From: Paraburkholderia aromaticivorans
Lineage (GTDB): Bacteria; Pseudomonadota; Gammaproteobacteria; Burkholderiales; Burkholderiaceae
Direction: 5' to 3'
NCBI RefSeq assembly: GCF_002278075.1
Contig: NZ_CP022989.1
Location: 4,092,001-4,156,000, forward strand
Length of the DNA stretch: 64,000 nucleotides
Of this stretch, positions 36,796 through 46,479 are shown one piece after another; within the stretch, counting starts at the first letter, position 1; every line of letters begins with the position of its first letter. The position numbers and the translations under genes are program-made. The notes under the pieces were generated by a model. The model was given only the letters and a program-made list of their open reading frames with translations. It ran no database searches and was not told where the DNA came from.

Positions 36796-38946
36796 TTACT
36801 GCTGCGGCGTCGGTTCGCCTTGCGGCGCGCCGTTCGCGGCGTCGTTCAGCAACGCCTTGGCCGACAAACGCACGCGACCCTTTTCGTCCGTCTGGATGAC
36901 CTTGACCTTCACCTGCTGGCCGTCCTTCAGATAGTCGTTGATGTCCTTGATACGCTCGTTGGCGATCTCGGAAATGTGCAGCAGACCGTCCTTGCCCGGC
37001 AGGATGTTCACGATCGCACCGAAATCCAAGAGCTTGAGCACGGTGCCTTCGTACACCTGACCGACTTCGACTTCCAGCGTGATGTTCTCGATACGCTTCT
37101 TCGCTTCGGCCATGCCTTCGCTGCTCGTGCTGGCGATGGTGACGACGCCGTCGTCCGAAATATCGATCGTCGTGCCGGTTTCTTCGGTCAGCGCGCGGAT
37201 CACCGAACCACCCTTGCCGATCACGTCGCGGATCTTTTCCGGATTGATCTTGATGGTGATCATGCGCGGTGCGAACTCCGACAATTGCGTGTTCGCGCCG
37301 GAGACAGCCGAGGTCATCTTGCCGAGGATGTGCAGACGGCCTTCCTTCGCTTGCGCGAGGGCGACCTGCATGATTTCCTTGGTGATGCCCTGGATCTTGA
37401 TGTCCATCTGCAGCGCGGTCACGCCTTGCTCGGTGCCCGCCACCTTGAAGTCCATGTCGCCGAGGTGATCTTCGTCGCCGAGGATGTCGGTCAGCACGGC
37501 AAACTTGTTGCCTTCCAGGATCAGGCCCATGGCGATGCCGGCGACGTGCGCCTTCATCGGCACGCCGGCGTCCATCAGCGCGAGGCAGCCGCCGCACACC
37601 GAAGCCATCGACGAGGAACCGTTCGATTCCGTGATTTCCGACACGACGCGAATCGAATAGCCGAATTCCTCGGCGCTCGGAAGGCACGCAGCCAGCGCGC
37701 GCTTGGCCAGACGGCCGTGACCGATTTCACGGCGCTTCGGCGAACCGACGCGGCCCGTTTCGCCGGTCGCGAACGGAGGCATGTTGTAGTGGAGCATGAA
37801 GCGTTCGCGGTACTCGCCTTCGAGCGCGTCGATGTTCTGCTCGTCGCCCTTCGTGCCGAGCGTCGCCACTACCAGCGCTTGCGTTTCGCCGCGCGTGAAC
37901 AGTGCCGAGCCGTGGGTACGCGGCAGCACGCCGGTACGGATTTCGATCGGACGCACGGTACGCGTGTCGCGGCCGTCGATACGCGGCTCGCCGTTCAGGA
38001 TTTGCGTACGGACGATCTTCGCTTCGATATCGAACAGCACGTTGCCGACGGTTGCCTTGTCGGCCGCCACCGTGCCGCCTGCAGCCGCGTCTTCTTCCAG
38101 CTTCGCCGACGTAGCTGCGTAGATTTCCTTCAGCTTGGCCGAACGGGCTTGCTTGTCGCGCAGTTGATAAGCGGCGAGCAGATCGGCTTGCGCCAGTTCC
38201 GTCACGCGAGCGATCAGCGGCTCGTTCTTCGCCGCCGGTTGCCAATCCCATTCCGGCTTGCCGCCTTCGCGGACCAGATCGTGGATCGCGTCGATCGCGA
38301 TCTGCATTTGCTCATGGCCGAACACCACGCCGCCGAGCATCACTTCTTCGCTCAGTTGCTGCGCTTCCGATTCCACCATCAGCACCGCGCGTTCCGTACC
38401 GGCGACGATCAGGTCGAGCGCCGATTCCTTCATTTGCGGACGCGTCGGGTTCAACACGTATTCGTTGTTGATATAGGCCACGCGCGCTGCGCCGACCGGG
38501 CCGTTGAACGGCAGACCGGACACGGCGAGCGCCGCCGACGCGCCGATCAGCGCGGGAATGTCGGCGGGGATTTCGGGGTTCAGCGACAGGACGTGGATCA
38601 CGACCTGGACTTCGTTGTAGAAGCCTTCCGGGAACAGCGGGCGCAGCGGACGGTCGATCAGGCGCGAGATCAGCGTTTCGCCTTCCGACGGACGGCCTTC
38701 GCGGCGGAAGAAGCCACCCGGGATCTTGCCGGCGGCGTAGGTCTTTTCGAGGTAGTCGACGGTCAGCGGGAAAAAGTCCTGGCCCGGCTTGGCCGTCTTG
38801 GCGCCGACCACGGTGGCCAGCACCACGGTATCTTCGACGTCGACGATCACGGCGCCGCTCGCCTGGCGAGCGATTTCGCCGGTCTCGAGGCGGACCTTAT
38901 GTTGTCCCCACTGAAATTCTTTGACGATCTTATTGAACATAGTCAT
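36796..38946 (-). CDS. pnp: polyribonucleotide nucleotidyltransferase (PNPase)
   Basis: A 716-residue phosphorolytic 3'-5' exoribonuclease. It has two RNase PH domains (about 13-145 and 315-460, with [28 protein letters not shown] and [21 protein letters not shown]). A KH domain follows (about 555-610, [20 protein letters not shown]), then an S1 domain (about 622-690, [20 protein letters not shown]). It degrades mRNA with the degradosome. The start [11 protein letters not shown] has AGAGG 7 bases upstream. It lies downstream of rpsO as in most Gram-negatives, separated by a 346-base leader that contains a hairpin. Confidence 0.97.
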   Translation of the reverse strand: MTMFNKIVKEFQWGQHKVRLETGEIARQASGAVIVDVEDTVVLATVVGAKTAKPGQDFFPLTVDYLEKTYAAGKIPGGFFRREGRPSEGETLISRLIDRPLRPLFPEGFYNEVQVVIHVLSLNPEIPADIPALIGASAALAVSGLPFNGPVGAARVAYINNEYVLNPTRPQMKESALDLIVAGTERAVLMVESEAQQLSEEVMLGGVVFGHEQMQIAIDAIHDLVREGGKPEWDWQPAAKNEPLIARVTELAQADLLAAYQLRDKQARSAKLKEIYAATSAKLEEDAAAGGTVAADKATVGNVLFDIEAKIVRTQILNGEPRIDGRDTRTVRPIEIRTGVLPRTHGSALFTRGETQALVVATLGTKGDEQNIDALEGEYRERFMLHYNMPPFATGETGRVGSPKRREIGHGRLAKRALAACLPSAEEFGYSIRVVSEITESNGSSSMASVCGGCLALMDAGVPMKAHVAGIAMGLILEGNKFAVLTDILGDEDHLGDMDFKVAGTEQGVTALQMDIKIQGITKEIMQVALAQAKEGRLHILGKMTSAVSGANTQLSEFAPRMITIKINPEKIRDVIGKGGSVIRALTEETGTTIDISDDGVVTIASTSSEGMAEAKKRIENITLEVEVGQVYEGTVLKLLDFGAIVNILPGKDGLLHISEIANERIKDINDYLKDGQQVKVKVIQTDEKGRVRLSAKALLNDAANGAPQGEPTPQQ

Positions 38947-39032
38947 TGCTTTTCCTCTTCGTAATGCCGCGCGAACCAGAAGCGGCGCGGCAACGCCAGG
39001 ACCGGCGCCGCATGGGAAGAGTAGTGTTATGC

Positions 39033-39084
39033 CATTCCAGAGAACCACGCTTGATGTTGAGTACGCGCGCGAACCGCTGGAATG
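39033..39084 (-). promoter_or_regulatory. long-range hairpin in the pnp leader (possible RNase III site)
   Basis: CATTCCAG (39033-39040) pairs with CTGGAATG (39077-39084) across 36 bases, about 90 bases upstream of pnp. In E. coli an RNase III-cut stem in the pnp leader mediates PNPase autoregulation. The position fits but the sequence is unrelated. The rest of 38947-39233 shows no gene. Confidence 0.4.
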
Positions 39085-39233
39085 ACACAAAGCTCCGCCC
39101 TGAAGCCCGGCCATGATTCTCTTTTGCTGCTTGCTCTACTGCTGCTTTACTACTGCTTGCCGCTCCCGCCGCATGAATCCTGCACGCCGCCGCGGAGAAC
39201 AGCCGGCGCGCATCACATGAAGCGCACCGTGCA

Positions 39234-39272
39234 AAAACAAAATGCCTGTATCAGCGGAACTGACACAGGCAT
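39234..39272 (-). terminator. intrinsic terminator downstream of rpsO
   Basis: ATGCCTGTATCAG (39242-39254) and CTGACACAGGCAT (39260-39272) form a 13-bp stem (one wobble) with a five-base loop. The minus strand continues TTTTGTTTTTG. It starts 20 bases after the rpsO stop and may be partial, allowing pnp read-through. Confidence 0.85.
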
Positions 39273-39292
39273 CTTGCTGAACGACTGGCCGA

Positions 39293-39565
39293 TTACTTAC
39301 GCAGACCCAGCTTCTCGATCAGTGCGCGGTAACGATCCGCGTCCTTACCCTTCAGGTAGTCGAGCAGCTTGCGACGGCGGCTCACCATGCGCAGCAGACC
39401 GCGGCGGCTGTGGTGATCTTTCGTGTGTGCCTTGAAGTGAACGGTCAGTTCGTTGATGCGGGTCGTGAGCAGCGCGACCTGAACTTCGGGGGAGCCGGTG
39501 TCGTTAGCTGCGCGTGCGAATTGCGCGACGACTTCGGACTTCTTGCTTGTTTCAACTGCGGACAT
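39293..39565 (-). CDS. rpsO: 30S ribosomal protein S15
   Basis: A 90-residue protein with the S15 signature: [40 protein letters not shown] and [20 protein letters not shown]. It binds the central domain of 16S rRNA early in 30S assembly. The start [13 protein letters not shown] has AGGA 7 bases upstream; the frame extends upstream without support. It is followed by its terminator and then pnp. Confidence 0.97.
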   Translation of the reverse strand: MSAVETSKKSEVVAQFARAANDTGSPEVQVALLTTRINELTVHFKAHTKDHHSRRGLLRMVSRRRKLLDYLKGKDADRYRALIEKLGLRK

Positions 39566-39740
39566 GTCGATTTCCTTAAGAACTAGACAGGCGGTCACGG
39601 AAGAAAGGCCGTGCCGTGGGTTACCCGTGTGCTTCACATGCCTTGAACAAAGGCCTGCCTCACAACGGGACGCGTATTGTAGCACAGCCGTTTGCGGCCG
39701 CGAACCCTGCTGTGCCGGGCGATGACGCGTCCCGCCTGCG

Positions 39741-41150
39741 TCATGGCCGTTTCATCTTGCACACCGTCGGCGGGATCGCACGCTCGGGCGGCAACGCCAG
39801 CACCGTGCGAAAACCATAGCCGGAGCCTTCGTTATCGAAATGCACACCCGGCGTGCCGGCTTTGTCCATTTCCATCACGTAAAGGGGCTGGATAAGTTGA
39901 TGGTCGTCGGCGCGCATCCGCGAGGCGTGAAAGCCGTTGTCGAACTTGATCCCTTCCAGGGCTCGCGCCACGGCGGCCGGGTCGGCGCTGCCGGCGCGGG
40001 TCATCGCGGCGGCCAGGGTTTCGATCATCAGCGGCATGCGCAGCACCGGGTAGTCGTCCTGTGCGGCCGGGAAACGGGCCCGGAAGGCGGCGTACCACGC
40101 ATCGGAGGCCGCGCCGCCGGCGTTCGGGTGCCAGTCGGCCACCGCGATCACGTGACCGACGCCGGCGTCGCCCAAGGCGGCGGGCGCGCCGAGGCTGTTG
40201 CCGTAGAACGTATAGAACGTCGTGTCCAGCCCCTGTTCGCGCGCGGCCTTGACGAGCAGCGTCAGGTCGTTGCCCCAGTTGCCCGTGATCACGGCGTCCG
40301 CCCCGCTCGCGCGGATCTTCGCGACGTACGGCGCGAAGTCTTTCACGCGGCCGATCGGATGGAATTCGTCGCCGACCACGGCGATGTCCGGCCGCTTCGT
40401 CGCCAGCGCCGAACGCGCGAGACTGCTCACGTCGTGTCCGAAGCTGTAGTCCTGGTTCAGCAGATAGACCTTCTTCACCGCCTTGTCGCGCTGGATCACG
40501 TCGGCCAGCGCGTCCATGCGCATGCCCGCGTGCGCGTCGAAGCGGAAATGCCAGAAGCTGCAGCTGGCGTTGGTCAGCGCCGGGTCGTCGGCGGAATAGT
40601 TGAGGAACAGCTCGCGGTTGCCCGGTTCGCGGCTGTTCTGCTTGTCGATCGCGCCGATCAGCGCGGCGGCGACCGCCGAGCTGTTGCCTTGCATGATGTA
40701 GCCGATATGGCGGTCGGCGGCCGCGCGCAGTTGCGTGAGCGCCTCTTCGGTGCCGCCCCTGCTGTCGAGCACGACCAGTTCGAACGGATGCGCGCCGTCG
40801 GCGAGCTTGACGCCGCCGCGCGCGTTCACCTGCTCGACGCCAAAGCGCAGATTGCGCTCGACCGCCGCGCCCGCGTTGGCGAACGGGCCGGACATGCCTT
40901 CGATCAGCGCCAGCTGGATCGGCGTGCCGGTGGGCTTGCCGGTGGGCTTCGCCGCGGCGTTAGCTACGGGATTGACTGCGCCATTCGCTACGGGGTTCGC
41001 TACGGGATGCGCCGCGGGACTAGCTGCGGCATTCGCTGCCAGGCCAGCCGCCGGGTTAGTCGCCGTCGCGGCCGCCGCGTACGCCGCCGCGGCCATCGAA
41101 ATCGCTGCCAGCGCCACTGCCGCCGTCCGTTGCCACTTCGCCATCGTCAT
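39741..41150 (-). CDS. periplasmic branched-chain amino acid/amide-type ABC substrate-binding protein
   Basis: A 469-residue Leu/Ile/Val-binding (Peripla_BP_6) family protein. Residues 1-28 are a Sec signal peptide ([20 protein letters not shown]). About 45 residues of repetitive Ala/Pro/Asn/Val linker follow (repeated PVAN units) before the folded domain at [21 protein letters not shown]. Later blocks are [40 protein letters not shown] and [20 protein letters not shown]. It would deliver a small ligand to an ABC importer, but no permease or ATPase genes are adjacent. The gene is monocistronic; the ligand cannot be inferred. Confidence 0.85.
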   Translation of the reverse strand: MTMAKWQRTAAVALAAISMAAAAYAAAATATNPAAGLAANAAASPAAHPVANPVANGAVNPVANAAAKPTGKPTGTPIQLALIEGMSGPFANAGAAVERNLRFGVEQVNARGGVKLADGAHPFELVVLDSRGGTEEALTQLRAAADRHIGYIMQGNSSAVAAALIGAIDKQNSREPGNRELFLNYSADDPALTNASCSFWHFRFDAHAGMRMDALADVIQRDKAVKKVYLLNQDYSFGHDVSSLARSALATKRPDIAVVGDEFHPIGRVKDFAPYVAKIRASGADAVITGNWGNDLTLLVKAAREQGLDTTFYTFYGNSLGAPAALGDAGVGHVIAVADWHPNAGGAASDAWYAAFRARFPAAQDDYPVLRMPLMIETLAAAMTRAGSADPAAVARALEGIKFDNGFHASRMRADDHQLIQPLYVMEMDKAGTPGVHFDNEGSGYGFRTVLALPPERAIPPTVCKMKRP

Positions 41151-41334
41151 CGCCCCGCCTGATTGGTGAAAGCGCGGATCATAGGTGGTTCGGCACGGAA
41201 TAAGCAAGCCGGCGCAACCGTTACCGTAATTCCCGGCCAGCCCTTCACGAAGCGCAAATCTTTTGCCGCAGCGCGTGTCAAAATAATGCGTCTCGATGAT
41301 AAAAACCGCTACTTACACGCCATCGGAGGAATAC

Positions 41335-41886
41335 ATGTTCAACCGCCACCACGTCACGGCGGCCTCGATCGAAGCGCCGGCCGCAGGGCGCCTGCGCCGC
41401 GCGGCGCTCGTCTGCCTGAGCGCGCTCGCGCTCGCCGGCTGCGTGCAACCCTGGCAGCAATACCAGCAAGGCGCGGACGAATCCACCATCATCGCGCGCC
41501 TCGGCCCGCCGCGCGAAAGCTACGACCTGCCGAACGGCGGCAAACGGCTGATGTGGCCGACGCAGCCAATGGGCGAAACCACCACCGCGGCCGACATCGA
41601 CGCGTCCGGCAAGATCGTCAACGTGCGCCAGGTGCTGCAGCCGAACGAGTTCTACCGCGCGGAAATCGGCAAATGGACCAAGAGCGACGTGCTGGTGAAC
41701 TTCGGCCGCCCGGTCGAAACGTCGTACTTTCCGTTGATGAAGCGCGAAGTCTGGACCTATCGCTATCTCGAAGACAACGTCTGGTACATGATGTACAGCT
41801 TTTATTTCGACGATCAGGGCATTGTGCGGCTCACGCAAAAAACGCCCGATCCGTTACATGATCCGGATCGCCGCAGCCTGTTCTGA
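41335..41886 (+). CDS. SmpA/OmlA-like lipoprotein
   Basis: A 183-residue lipoprotein. A signal sequence ends in the lipobox LALAGC, so the mature protein begins at Cys near residue 36 and would be lipid-anchored. The mature part contains two BamE/SmpA-like repeats: ESTIIARLGPPRESYDLPNG and WTKSDVLVNFGRPVETSYF. GGAGGA lies 4 bases before the ATG at MFNRHHVT. The gene is divergent from the binding-protein gene and ends in a strong terminator. Whether it works with the outer-membrane BAM complex is not known; true BamE is shorter. Confidence 0.85.
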   Translation: MFNRHHVTAASIEAPAAGRLRRAALVCLSALALAGCVQPWQQYQQGADESTIIARLGPPRESYDLPNGGKRLMWPTQPMGETTTAADIDASGKIVNVRQVLQPNEFYRAEIGKWTKSDVLVNFGRPVETSYFPLMKREVWTYRYLEDNVWYMMYSFYFDDQGIVRLTQKTPDPLHDPDRRSLF

Positions 41887-41928
41887 GCGCTGCCTCAATC
41901 ATGCGTGATGCACCATGCATCTACCAAG

Positions 41929-41954
41929 GCCGCCTCCTCAGGCGGCTTTTTTTT
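41929..41954 (+). terminator. intrinsic terminator after the lipoprotein gene
   Basis: GCCGCCT (41929-41935), loop CCTC, AGGCGGC (41940-41946), then eight T residues: a textbook rho-independent terminator 42 bases past the stop codon. Confidence 0.93.
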
Positions 41955-42121
41955 ATTTATTGCGCATGGTGGCGAATTTTATTTCGCGCACAGCGGATTT
42001 ATTTTTTGATAGAAAGGCTTTCGTAAGCATTGATTCGGCACTGGCCTCTCATGAGGCCGCACGAGCGCGAGCCGTGAATTCGGTGCCGAATGAATGCGCC
42101 CCACTTACGGAGCCGCTCTCG

Positions 42122-42757
42122 ATGAACCGTCCCAAACGCCTGCTCGTCGCCAACGTCGCGTGGGCGCATGAAACCGCCGTGCGCAACCCCGCATTTTTCC
42201 GCCATCTGGCACGCGGCCAGAATCCCCACGTACTGTGGATCGGCTGCTCGGACAGCCGTGTGCCCGCCGAGACCATCACGCATTGCGAGCCGGGTGACCT
42301 GTTCGTCCACCGCAACATCGCCAACCTCTTTCAAGCCGACGACGACAACTCGGCGAGCGTCCTCGAATATGCGGTAAAGGTGCTGAAAGTCGGTCACGTG
42401 ATCGTCTGCGGCCACTATGGATGCGGCGGCGTGCGCGCTGCGCTGCTGCCGCCCGAACCGAGCCTGCCTCACGTGAATCGGCGGATCGCGCCGCTGTGCG
42501 CCCTCGCCCGGGCGCACCACGAAGAACTGGATGGCCACGCCAGCGAGCGGCAGCGCATCGACCGCCTCGCGGAACTGAACGTGCTCGAACAGGTGCGCGG
42601 GTTACGCGCGAACCCGATCGTGCGGGGCGCCGATCCGGCGCCGCTCGTGCACGGCTGGATCTTCGCGCTCGAAGACGGGCGCATCAAGGTCCTCACGTCC
42701 GGCTACGAAGCCGACGACGCGATGACCTGCACGACCGCCGCCCACAGCGCCGCCTAG
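42122..42757 (+). CDS. can: beta-class carbonic anhydrase
   Basis: A 211-residue enzyme interconverting CO2 and bicarbonate. The zinc ligands are visible: Cys42 in GCSDSRVP with the Asp44-Arg46 dyad, His98 and Cys101 in CGHYGCGGV. HRNIANLF and LVHGWIFALEDG complete the family pattern. The ATG at MNRPKRLLVANV is preferred; CGGAG is about 10 bases upstream. A small perfect hairpin GGCCTC-TCAT-GAGGCC (42043-42058) lies in the leader. It is followed after 89 bases by a SulP transporter, which suggests a joint bicarbonate-handling role. Confidence 0.94.
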   Translation: MNRPKRLLVANVAWAHETAVRNPAFFRHLARGQNPHVLWIGCSDSRVPAETITHCEPGDLFVHRNIANLFQADDDNSASVLEYAVKVLKVGHVIVCGHYGCGGVRAALLPPEPSLPHVNRRIAPLCALARAHHEELDGHASERQRIDRLAELNVLEQVRGLRANPIVRGADPAPLVHGWIFALEDGRIKVLTSGYEADDAMTCTTAAHSAA

Positions 42758-42846
42758 CACCGCCTGGCACCGCAACGCATGCGAAGAATCCTTTCCGGTC
42801 CGGCTTTCGCCGCCTGCCGGGCCCCACTCTTTACTGCACGGATACC

Positions 42847-44427
42847 ATGAACCTTCGAGCTTTTTTCTCAACGTTTCAGCGCGACCTGCTTGCGGGCACG
42901 GTCGTTTTTCTGGTGGCGCTGCCGTTGTGCCTAGGCATCGCCAATGCATCGGGGGTCGAGCCTTTTGCCGGGCTCGTCTCGGGCATCGTCGGCGGGCTGG
43001 TGGTCGCCGTGCTGAGCGGCTCGCGTTTGAGCGTGAGCGGTCCGGCGGCGGGCCTCGTCGTGATCGTGGTGGACGGCATCGCGCAACTCGGCAGCTTTTC
43101 CGCGTTCCTGCTGGCCGTGCTGCTGTCCGGCGCGATCCAGTTCGGCTTCGGCATGCTCAAAGCCGGCCGCTTCGCCGCCTACGTGCCCTCGCCGGTGATC
43201 AAGGGCATGCTCGCGGCCATCGGCGTGCTGCTGATCGTCAAACAGTTCCCGCTCGCGCTCGGCCTGTCCGGCGCGGCCCCGACGGCCGGCGCGCAACCCA
43301 TGGCGCAGGGCGCTGGCGCGATTCTCACGCCGTTCGGTTCGATTTCGCTGGCGGCCTGCGTGATCACACTGCTGTCGCTGGCGATAATGGTCGGCTGGGA
43401 AACGCGCGCACTGCGTCGCTTCGCGTTGGTGCGCCACGTACCGGCACCGCTCGCGGTCGTCCTGCTGGGGATCGGCACGACGTTGCTGCTCAGCGTGCTG
43501 GCGCCCTCGCTCGCGCCGGCCGCCGAGCATCGGGTCGCCCTGCCGCCGCTGGAATCGTTCGCCGCGTTGCAACTCGCGCTCGAGTGGGCCGACTTCGGGC
43601 CGCACTTCGCGCAACTCGTCAATCCCGATGTCTGGCGCGTGGCCATCACGCTGGCGATCGTCGCGAGTCTCGAAACGCTGCTGAGCCTCGAAGCAGTCGA
43701 GCAGATCGATCCCGAACGGCGTGCCGCGCCGCCGGATCGCGAACTGAAGGCGCAAGGCGTGGGCAACCTGATCGCCGGCGCGATCGGCGGACTGCCGATC
43801 ACGTCGGTGATCGTGCGCAGTTCGGCGAACGTGCATGCGGGCGCGCAGAGCCGGCTCTCGGCGATCATTCATGGCGTGCTGCTGCTCGTCAGCGTGTTCG
43901 CGCTCACTAGCGTCATCAACCTGATTCCGCTCGCCTGCCTCGCGGCGATCCTGATCTTTACGGGGCTCAAGCTCGCCAAGCCGTCGCTGTTCGTCGCCAT
44001 CGCGAAACAGGGCGTCGCGCCGTTCGCGCCGTTTATCGTCACGCTCGTCGGCGTGCTCGCGACCGATCTGCTGATCGGCATCGTGCTCGGCATTCTGTGC
44101 AGCGTGCTGCTCGCGCTGTATGCGAATCTGCGCAGCCCGATCGTGCTCGCGCAACACGGCGATCACTATCTGCTGTCGTTTCGCAAGGACGTGTCGTTTC
44201 TCGGCAAAGTGCCGCTCAAGCACTACCTGCAGCAGATCCCCGACGGCGCCACCTTGATCGTCGATGCGACACGCGCCGATTTCGTCGACCACGACGTGCG
44301 CGAACTGCTCGACACGTTCGTGGCCGACGCGCCGGGCCGCGGCATTGCCGTCGAGGTGCGGCATCAGGTGCAAGCACAGGCGCGCGCAGCACGCGGCTGG
44401 TCGATGCGGCGCACGGCGGCCGAGTAG
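42847..44427 (+). CDS. SulP family anion transporter (candidate bicarbonate transporter)
   Basis: A 526-residue inner-membrane protein with about 12 hydrophobic helices. It begins MNLRAFFSTFQRDLLAGTVVF, then SGSRLSVSGPAAGLVVIV, a SulP signature. Other landmarks are EAVEQIDPERRAAPPDRELK and GLPITSVIVRSSANVHAGAQS. The C-terminal 90 residues form a reduced STAS-like domain (LSFRKDVSFLGKVPLKHYLQ, LIVDATRADFVDHDVRELL). SulP proteins move sulfate, bicarbonate or other anions. Adjacency to carbonic anhydrase favours bicarbonate. A terminator hairpin follows. Confidence 0.9.
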   Translation: MNLRAFFSTFQRDLLAGTVVFLVALPLCLGIANASGVEPFAGLVSGIVGGLVVAVLSGSRLSVSGPAAGLVVIVVDGIAQLGSFSAFLLAVLLSGAIQFGFGMLKAGRFAAYVPSPVIKGMLAAIGVLLIVKQFPLALGLSGAAPTAGAQPMAQGAGAILTPFGSISLAACVITLLSLAIMVGWETRALRRFALVRHVPAPLAVVLLGIGTTLLLSVLAPSLAPAAEHRVALPPLESFAALQLALEWADFGPHFAQLVNPDVWRVAITLAIVASLETLLSLEAVEQIDPERRAAPPDRELKAQGVGNLIAGAIGGLPITSVIVRSSANVHAGAQSRLSAIIHGVLLLVSVFALTSVINLIPLACLAAILIFTGLKLAKPSLFVAIAKQGVAPFAPFIVTLVGVLATDLLIGIVLGILCSVLLALYANLRSPIVLAQHGDHYLLSFRKDVSFLGKVPLKHYLQQIPDGATLIVDATRADFVDHDVRELLDTFVADAPGRGIAVEVRHQVQAQARAARGWSMRRTAAE

Positions 44428-44440
44428 CGCCACCATGCAA

Positions 44441-44471
44441 AAAGCCCCGCGCCATTCAGGCACGGGGCTTT
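44441..44471. terminator. bidirectional terminator between sulP and leuA
   Basis: AAAGCCCCG (44441-44449) pairs with CGGGGCTTT (44463-44471). The minus strand ends in five Ts, the plus strand in TTTCT. It sits between convergent genes and can serve both. Confidence 0.85.
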
Positions 44472-44527
44472 CTCGACTCCTACGACGGCCGGGCGGTGGC
44501 GCCGTCAGCGCGCCGCCTTCGCCTCGC

Positions 44528-46075
44528 TCATTCCGAACGTTGCGGATTCAACTTGTCCACGTTCGAATAGAGCTTGTTGAGCGCCGAGATATACGCCTTC
44601 GCGGAAGCCGCGACGATATCCGGATCGGTGCCCACGCCGTTGACGATGCGCCCGCTCTTCGACAAACGCACGGTCACTTCGCCTTGCGCCTGGGTGCCGG
44701 TGGTAATCGCGTTCACCGAGTACAGCAGCAGTTCCGAGCCGCTGCCCACTTCGGTTTCGATGGCGTTCAGCGTAGCGTCGACCGGGCCGTTGCCGCGCGC
44801 TTCGCCGGTCACTTCCTTGCCTTCCACCGAGAACACGATCTTCGCGTGCGGCTGCTCGCCCGTTTCCGAATGTTGCGACAGCGACAGGAACTTGTAGTGC
44901 TCTTTCTCCTGCGCCTCGGCGGATTCTTCCGTGACGATCGCGATGATGTCTTCGTCGAAAATTTCCGACTTGCGGTCGGCCAGTTCCTTGAAACGCGCAA
45001 ACGCCGTGTTCAGTTCCGCTTCGCTATCCAGCGCGATGCCGAGTTCCTGCAGACGCTGCTTGAACGCGTTACGGCCCGACAGCTTGCCGAGCACGATCTT
45101 GTTCGCGCTCCAGCCCACGTCTTCGGCACGCATGATTTCGTAGGTGTCGCGCGCCTTCAGCACGCCGTCCTGGTGAATGCCCGAAGCATGCGCAAAAGCG
45201 TTCGCGCCGACCACCGCCTTGTTCGGCTGCACGACGAAGCCGGTAATCTGCGACACCAGTTTGGAAGCCGGCACGATCTGCGTGGTATCGAGACCGATAT
45301 CGAGGCCGAAGTAATCCTTGCGAGTCTTCACGGCCATCACGATTTCTTCCAGCGACGTGTTGCCCGCGCGCTCGCCGAGGCCGTTGATCGTGCACTCGAC
45401 CTGGCGCGCGCCGCCGATCTGCACACCGGCCAGCGAATTCGCCACCGCCATGCCGAGGTCGTTATGGCAATGCACCGAGAAGACGGCTTTATGCGAGTTG
45501 GGAATGCGTTCGCGCAGCGTCTTCACGAGCTGGCCGTACAACTCGGGCACGCCGTAACCGACCGTATCCGCGATATTGATCGTGGTCGCGCCTTCGGCTA
45601 TCACCGCTTCCAGCACGCGGCACAGGAAATCCATATCCGAACGGCTGCCGTCTTCCGGCGAAAACTCGACGTCGTCGGTGAATTTGCGGGCGAAGCGCAC
45701 TGCCAGCCTTGCCTGCTCGAACACCTGGTCCGGCGTCATGCGCAGCTTCTTTTCCATGTGCAACGGCGAAGTTGCGATGAATGTGTGGATGCGGAAGTGA
45801 TCGGCCGGTTTGAGCGCGTCGGCAGCGCGCTGAATGTCTTTGTCGTTCGCGCGGGCCAGCGAACAGATCGTGCTGTCCTTGATCAGGCCTGCGATCGTAT
45901 GGATCGAATCGAAGTCGCCGTTCGAGCTCGCCGCGAAGCCTGCTTCGATCACGTCCACCTTCATCCGTTCGAGCTGCTTCGCAATACGGATTTTTTCTTC
46001 TTTCGTCATCGACGCGCCGGGCGATTGTTCGCCGTCTCGCAACGTGGTGTCGAATATGATCAGTTTGTCGGACAT
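44528..46075 (-). CDS. leuA: 2-isopropylmalate synthase
   Basis: A 515-residue enzyme condensing acetyl-CoA with 2-ketoisovalerate, the first committed step of leucine synthesis. The catalytic HMGL-like barrel has [19 protein letters not shown], and the metal histidines are in [19 protein letters not shown]. The C-terminal LeuA dimer/regulatory domain (about 390-515) supplies leucine feedback. The start is [10 protein letters not shown] with AGGAGA 6 bases upstream. A small ORF and promoter lie 160-290 bases upstream, in the usual place for leader control. Confidence 0.96.
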   Translation of the reverse strand: MSDKLIIFDTTLRDGEQSPGASMTKEEKIRIAKQLERMKVDVIEAGFAASSNGDFDSIHTIAGLIKDSTICSLARANDKDIQRAADALKPADHFRIHTFIATSPLHMEKKLRMTPDQVFEQARLAVRFARKFTDDVEFSPEDGSRSDMDFLCRVLEAVIAEGATTINIADTVGYGVPELYGQLVKTLRERIPNSHKAVFSVHCHNDLGMAVANSLAGVQIGGARQVECTINGLGERAGNTSLEEIVMAVKTRKDYFGLDIGLDTTQIVPASKLVSQITGFVVQPNKAVVGANAFAHASGIHQDGVLKARDTYEIMRAEDVGWSANKIVLGKLSGRNAFKQRLQELGIALDSEAELNTAFARFKELADRKSEIFDEDIIAIVTEESAEAQEKEHYKFLSLSQHSETGEQPHAKIVFSVEGKEVTGEARGNGPVDATLNAIETEVGSGSELLLYSVNAITTGTQAQGEVTVRLSKSGRIVNGVGTDPDIVAASAKAYISALNKLYSNVDKLNPQRSE

Positions 46076-46237
46076 GTCGAGTCTCCTGCGGAGTCGTTCA
46101 ATTGTGGGGGATGGGAGCTTGGAATTCGGCTGTCTGCGCCACCGCTGGCGACACGCGATCACAGACGAGGCAGACGGAGGGCAAAATCGATCAACGTGAC
46201 GACGAGCGCGAAAAAAGCGCGATAAAAAGCGCAACGA

Positions 46238-46333
46238 TCAGCGCGACAGACGCTCCGGCATGGGCATGCTCAGCGGCGCGCCGGCCTGCGGAGGCCCGTA
46301 GTGCGACTCGACGAGGAACGTGAACGCATTCAT
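46238..46333 (-). CDS. 31-residue small ORF upstream of leuA, probably leaderless
   Basis: An ATG-TGA frame encoding MNAFTFLVESHYGPPQAG and ending PMPERLSR. 28 of its 31 sense codons end in G or C, a strong coding bias for such a short frame and the same as neighbouring genes. A promoter-like pair TTGCGT-17-TATAGT ends 6 bases before the ATG, so the mRNA would begin at or next to the start codon, with no ribosome site. It has only three leucine codons (CTC, CTG, CTG), so a classical leucine attenuator is doubtful. Its function is unknown; a leader peptide or small protein is possible. Confidence 0.45.
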   Translation of the reverse strand: MNAFTFLVESHYGPPQAGAPLSMPMPERLSR

Positions 46334-46339
46334 CCAACG

Positions 46340-46368
46340 ACTATAGCGGCATTCCCGCCGGCACGCAA
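46340..46368 (-). promoter_or_regulatory. candidate promoter of the small ORF and leuA
   Basis: On the minus strand TTGCGT (46368-46363), a 17-base spacer and TATAGT (46345-46340, 5/6 of the -10). The predicted transcription start coincides with the ATG at 46333. No other promoter-like pair was noticed in the 404-base pssA-leuA gap. Confidence 0.5.
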
Positions 46369-46415
46369 TTAGCGCCGGACCTGCCTGCCGGCGCCGCCGG
46401 ACGGGCCCGCCAAAG

Positions 46416-46445
46416 GAAAAACGGCAGCCCGAAGGCCGCCGTTTT
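46416..46445 (-). terminator. intrinsic terminator downstream of pssA
   Basis: AAAACGGCAGCC pairs with GGCCGCCGTTTT (one mismatch) around CGAA. The minus strand continues with TTTTT. It lies 35 bases past the pssA stop. Confidence 0.85.
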
Positions 46446-46479
46446 GTCGTGTGATCCAGCAGGTTGCGCGGGCGAACAA

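Noticed and set aside
46076..46340. Classical leucine attenuator before leuA
   Set aside because: The 31-residue frame contains only three non-adjacent leucine codons, and no terminator/antiterminator pair was found between it and leuA.
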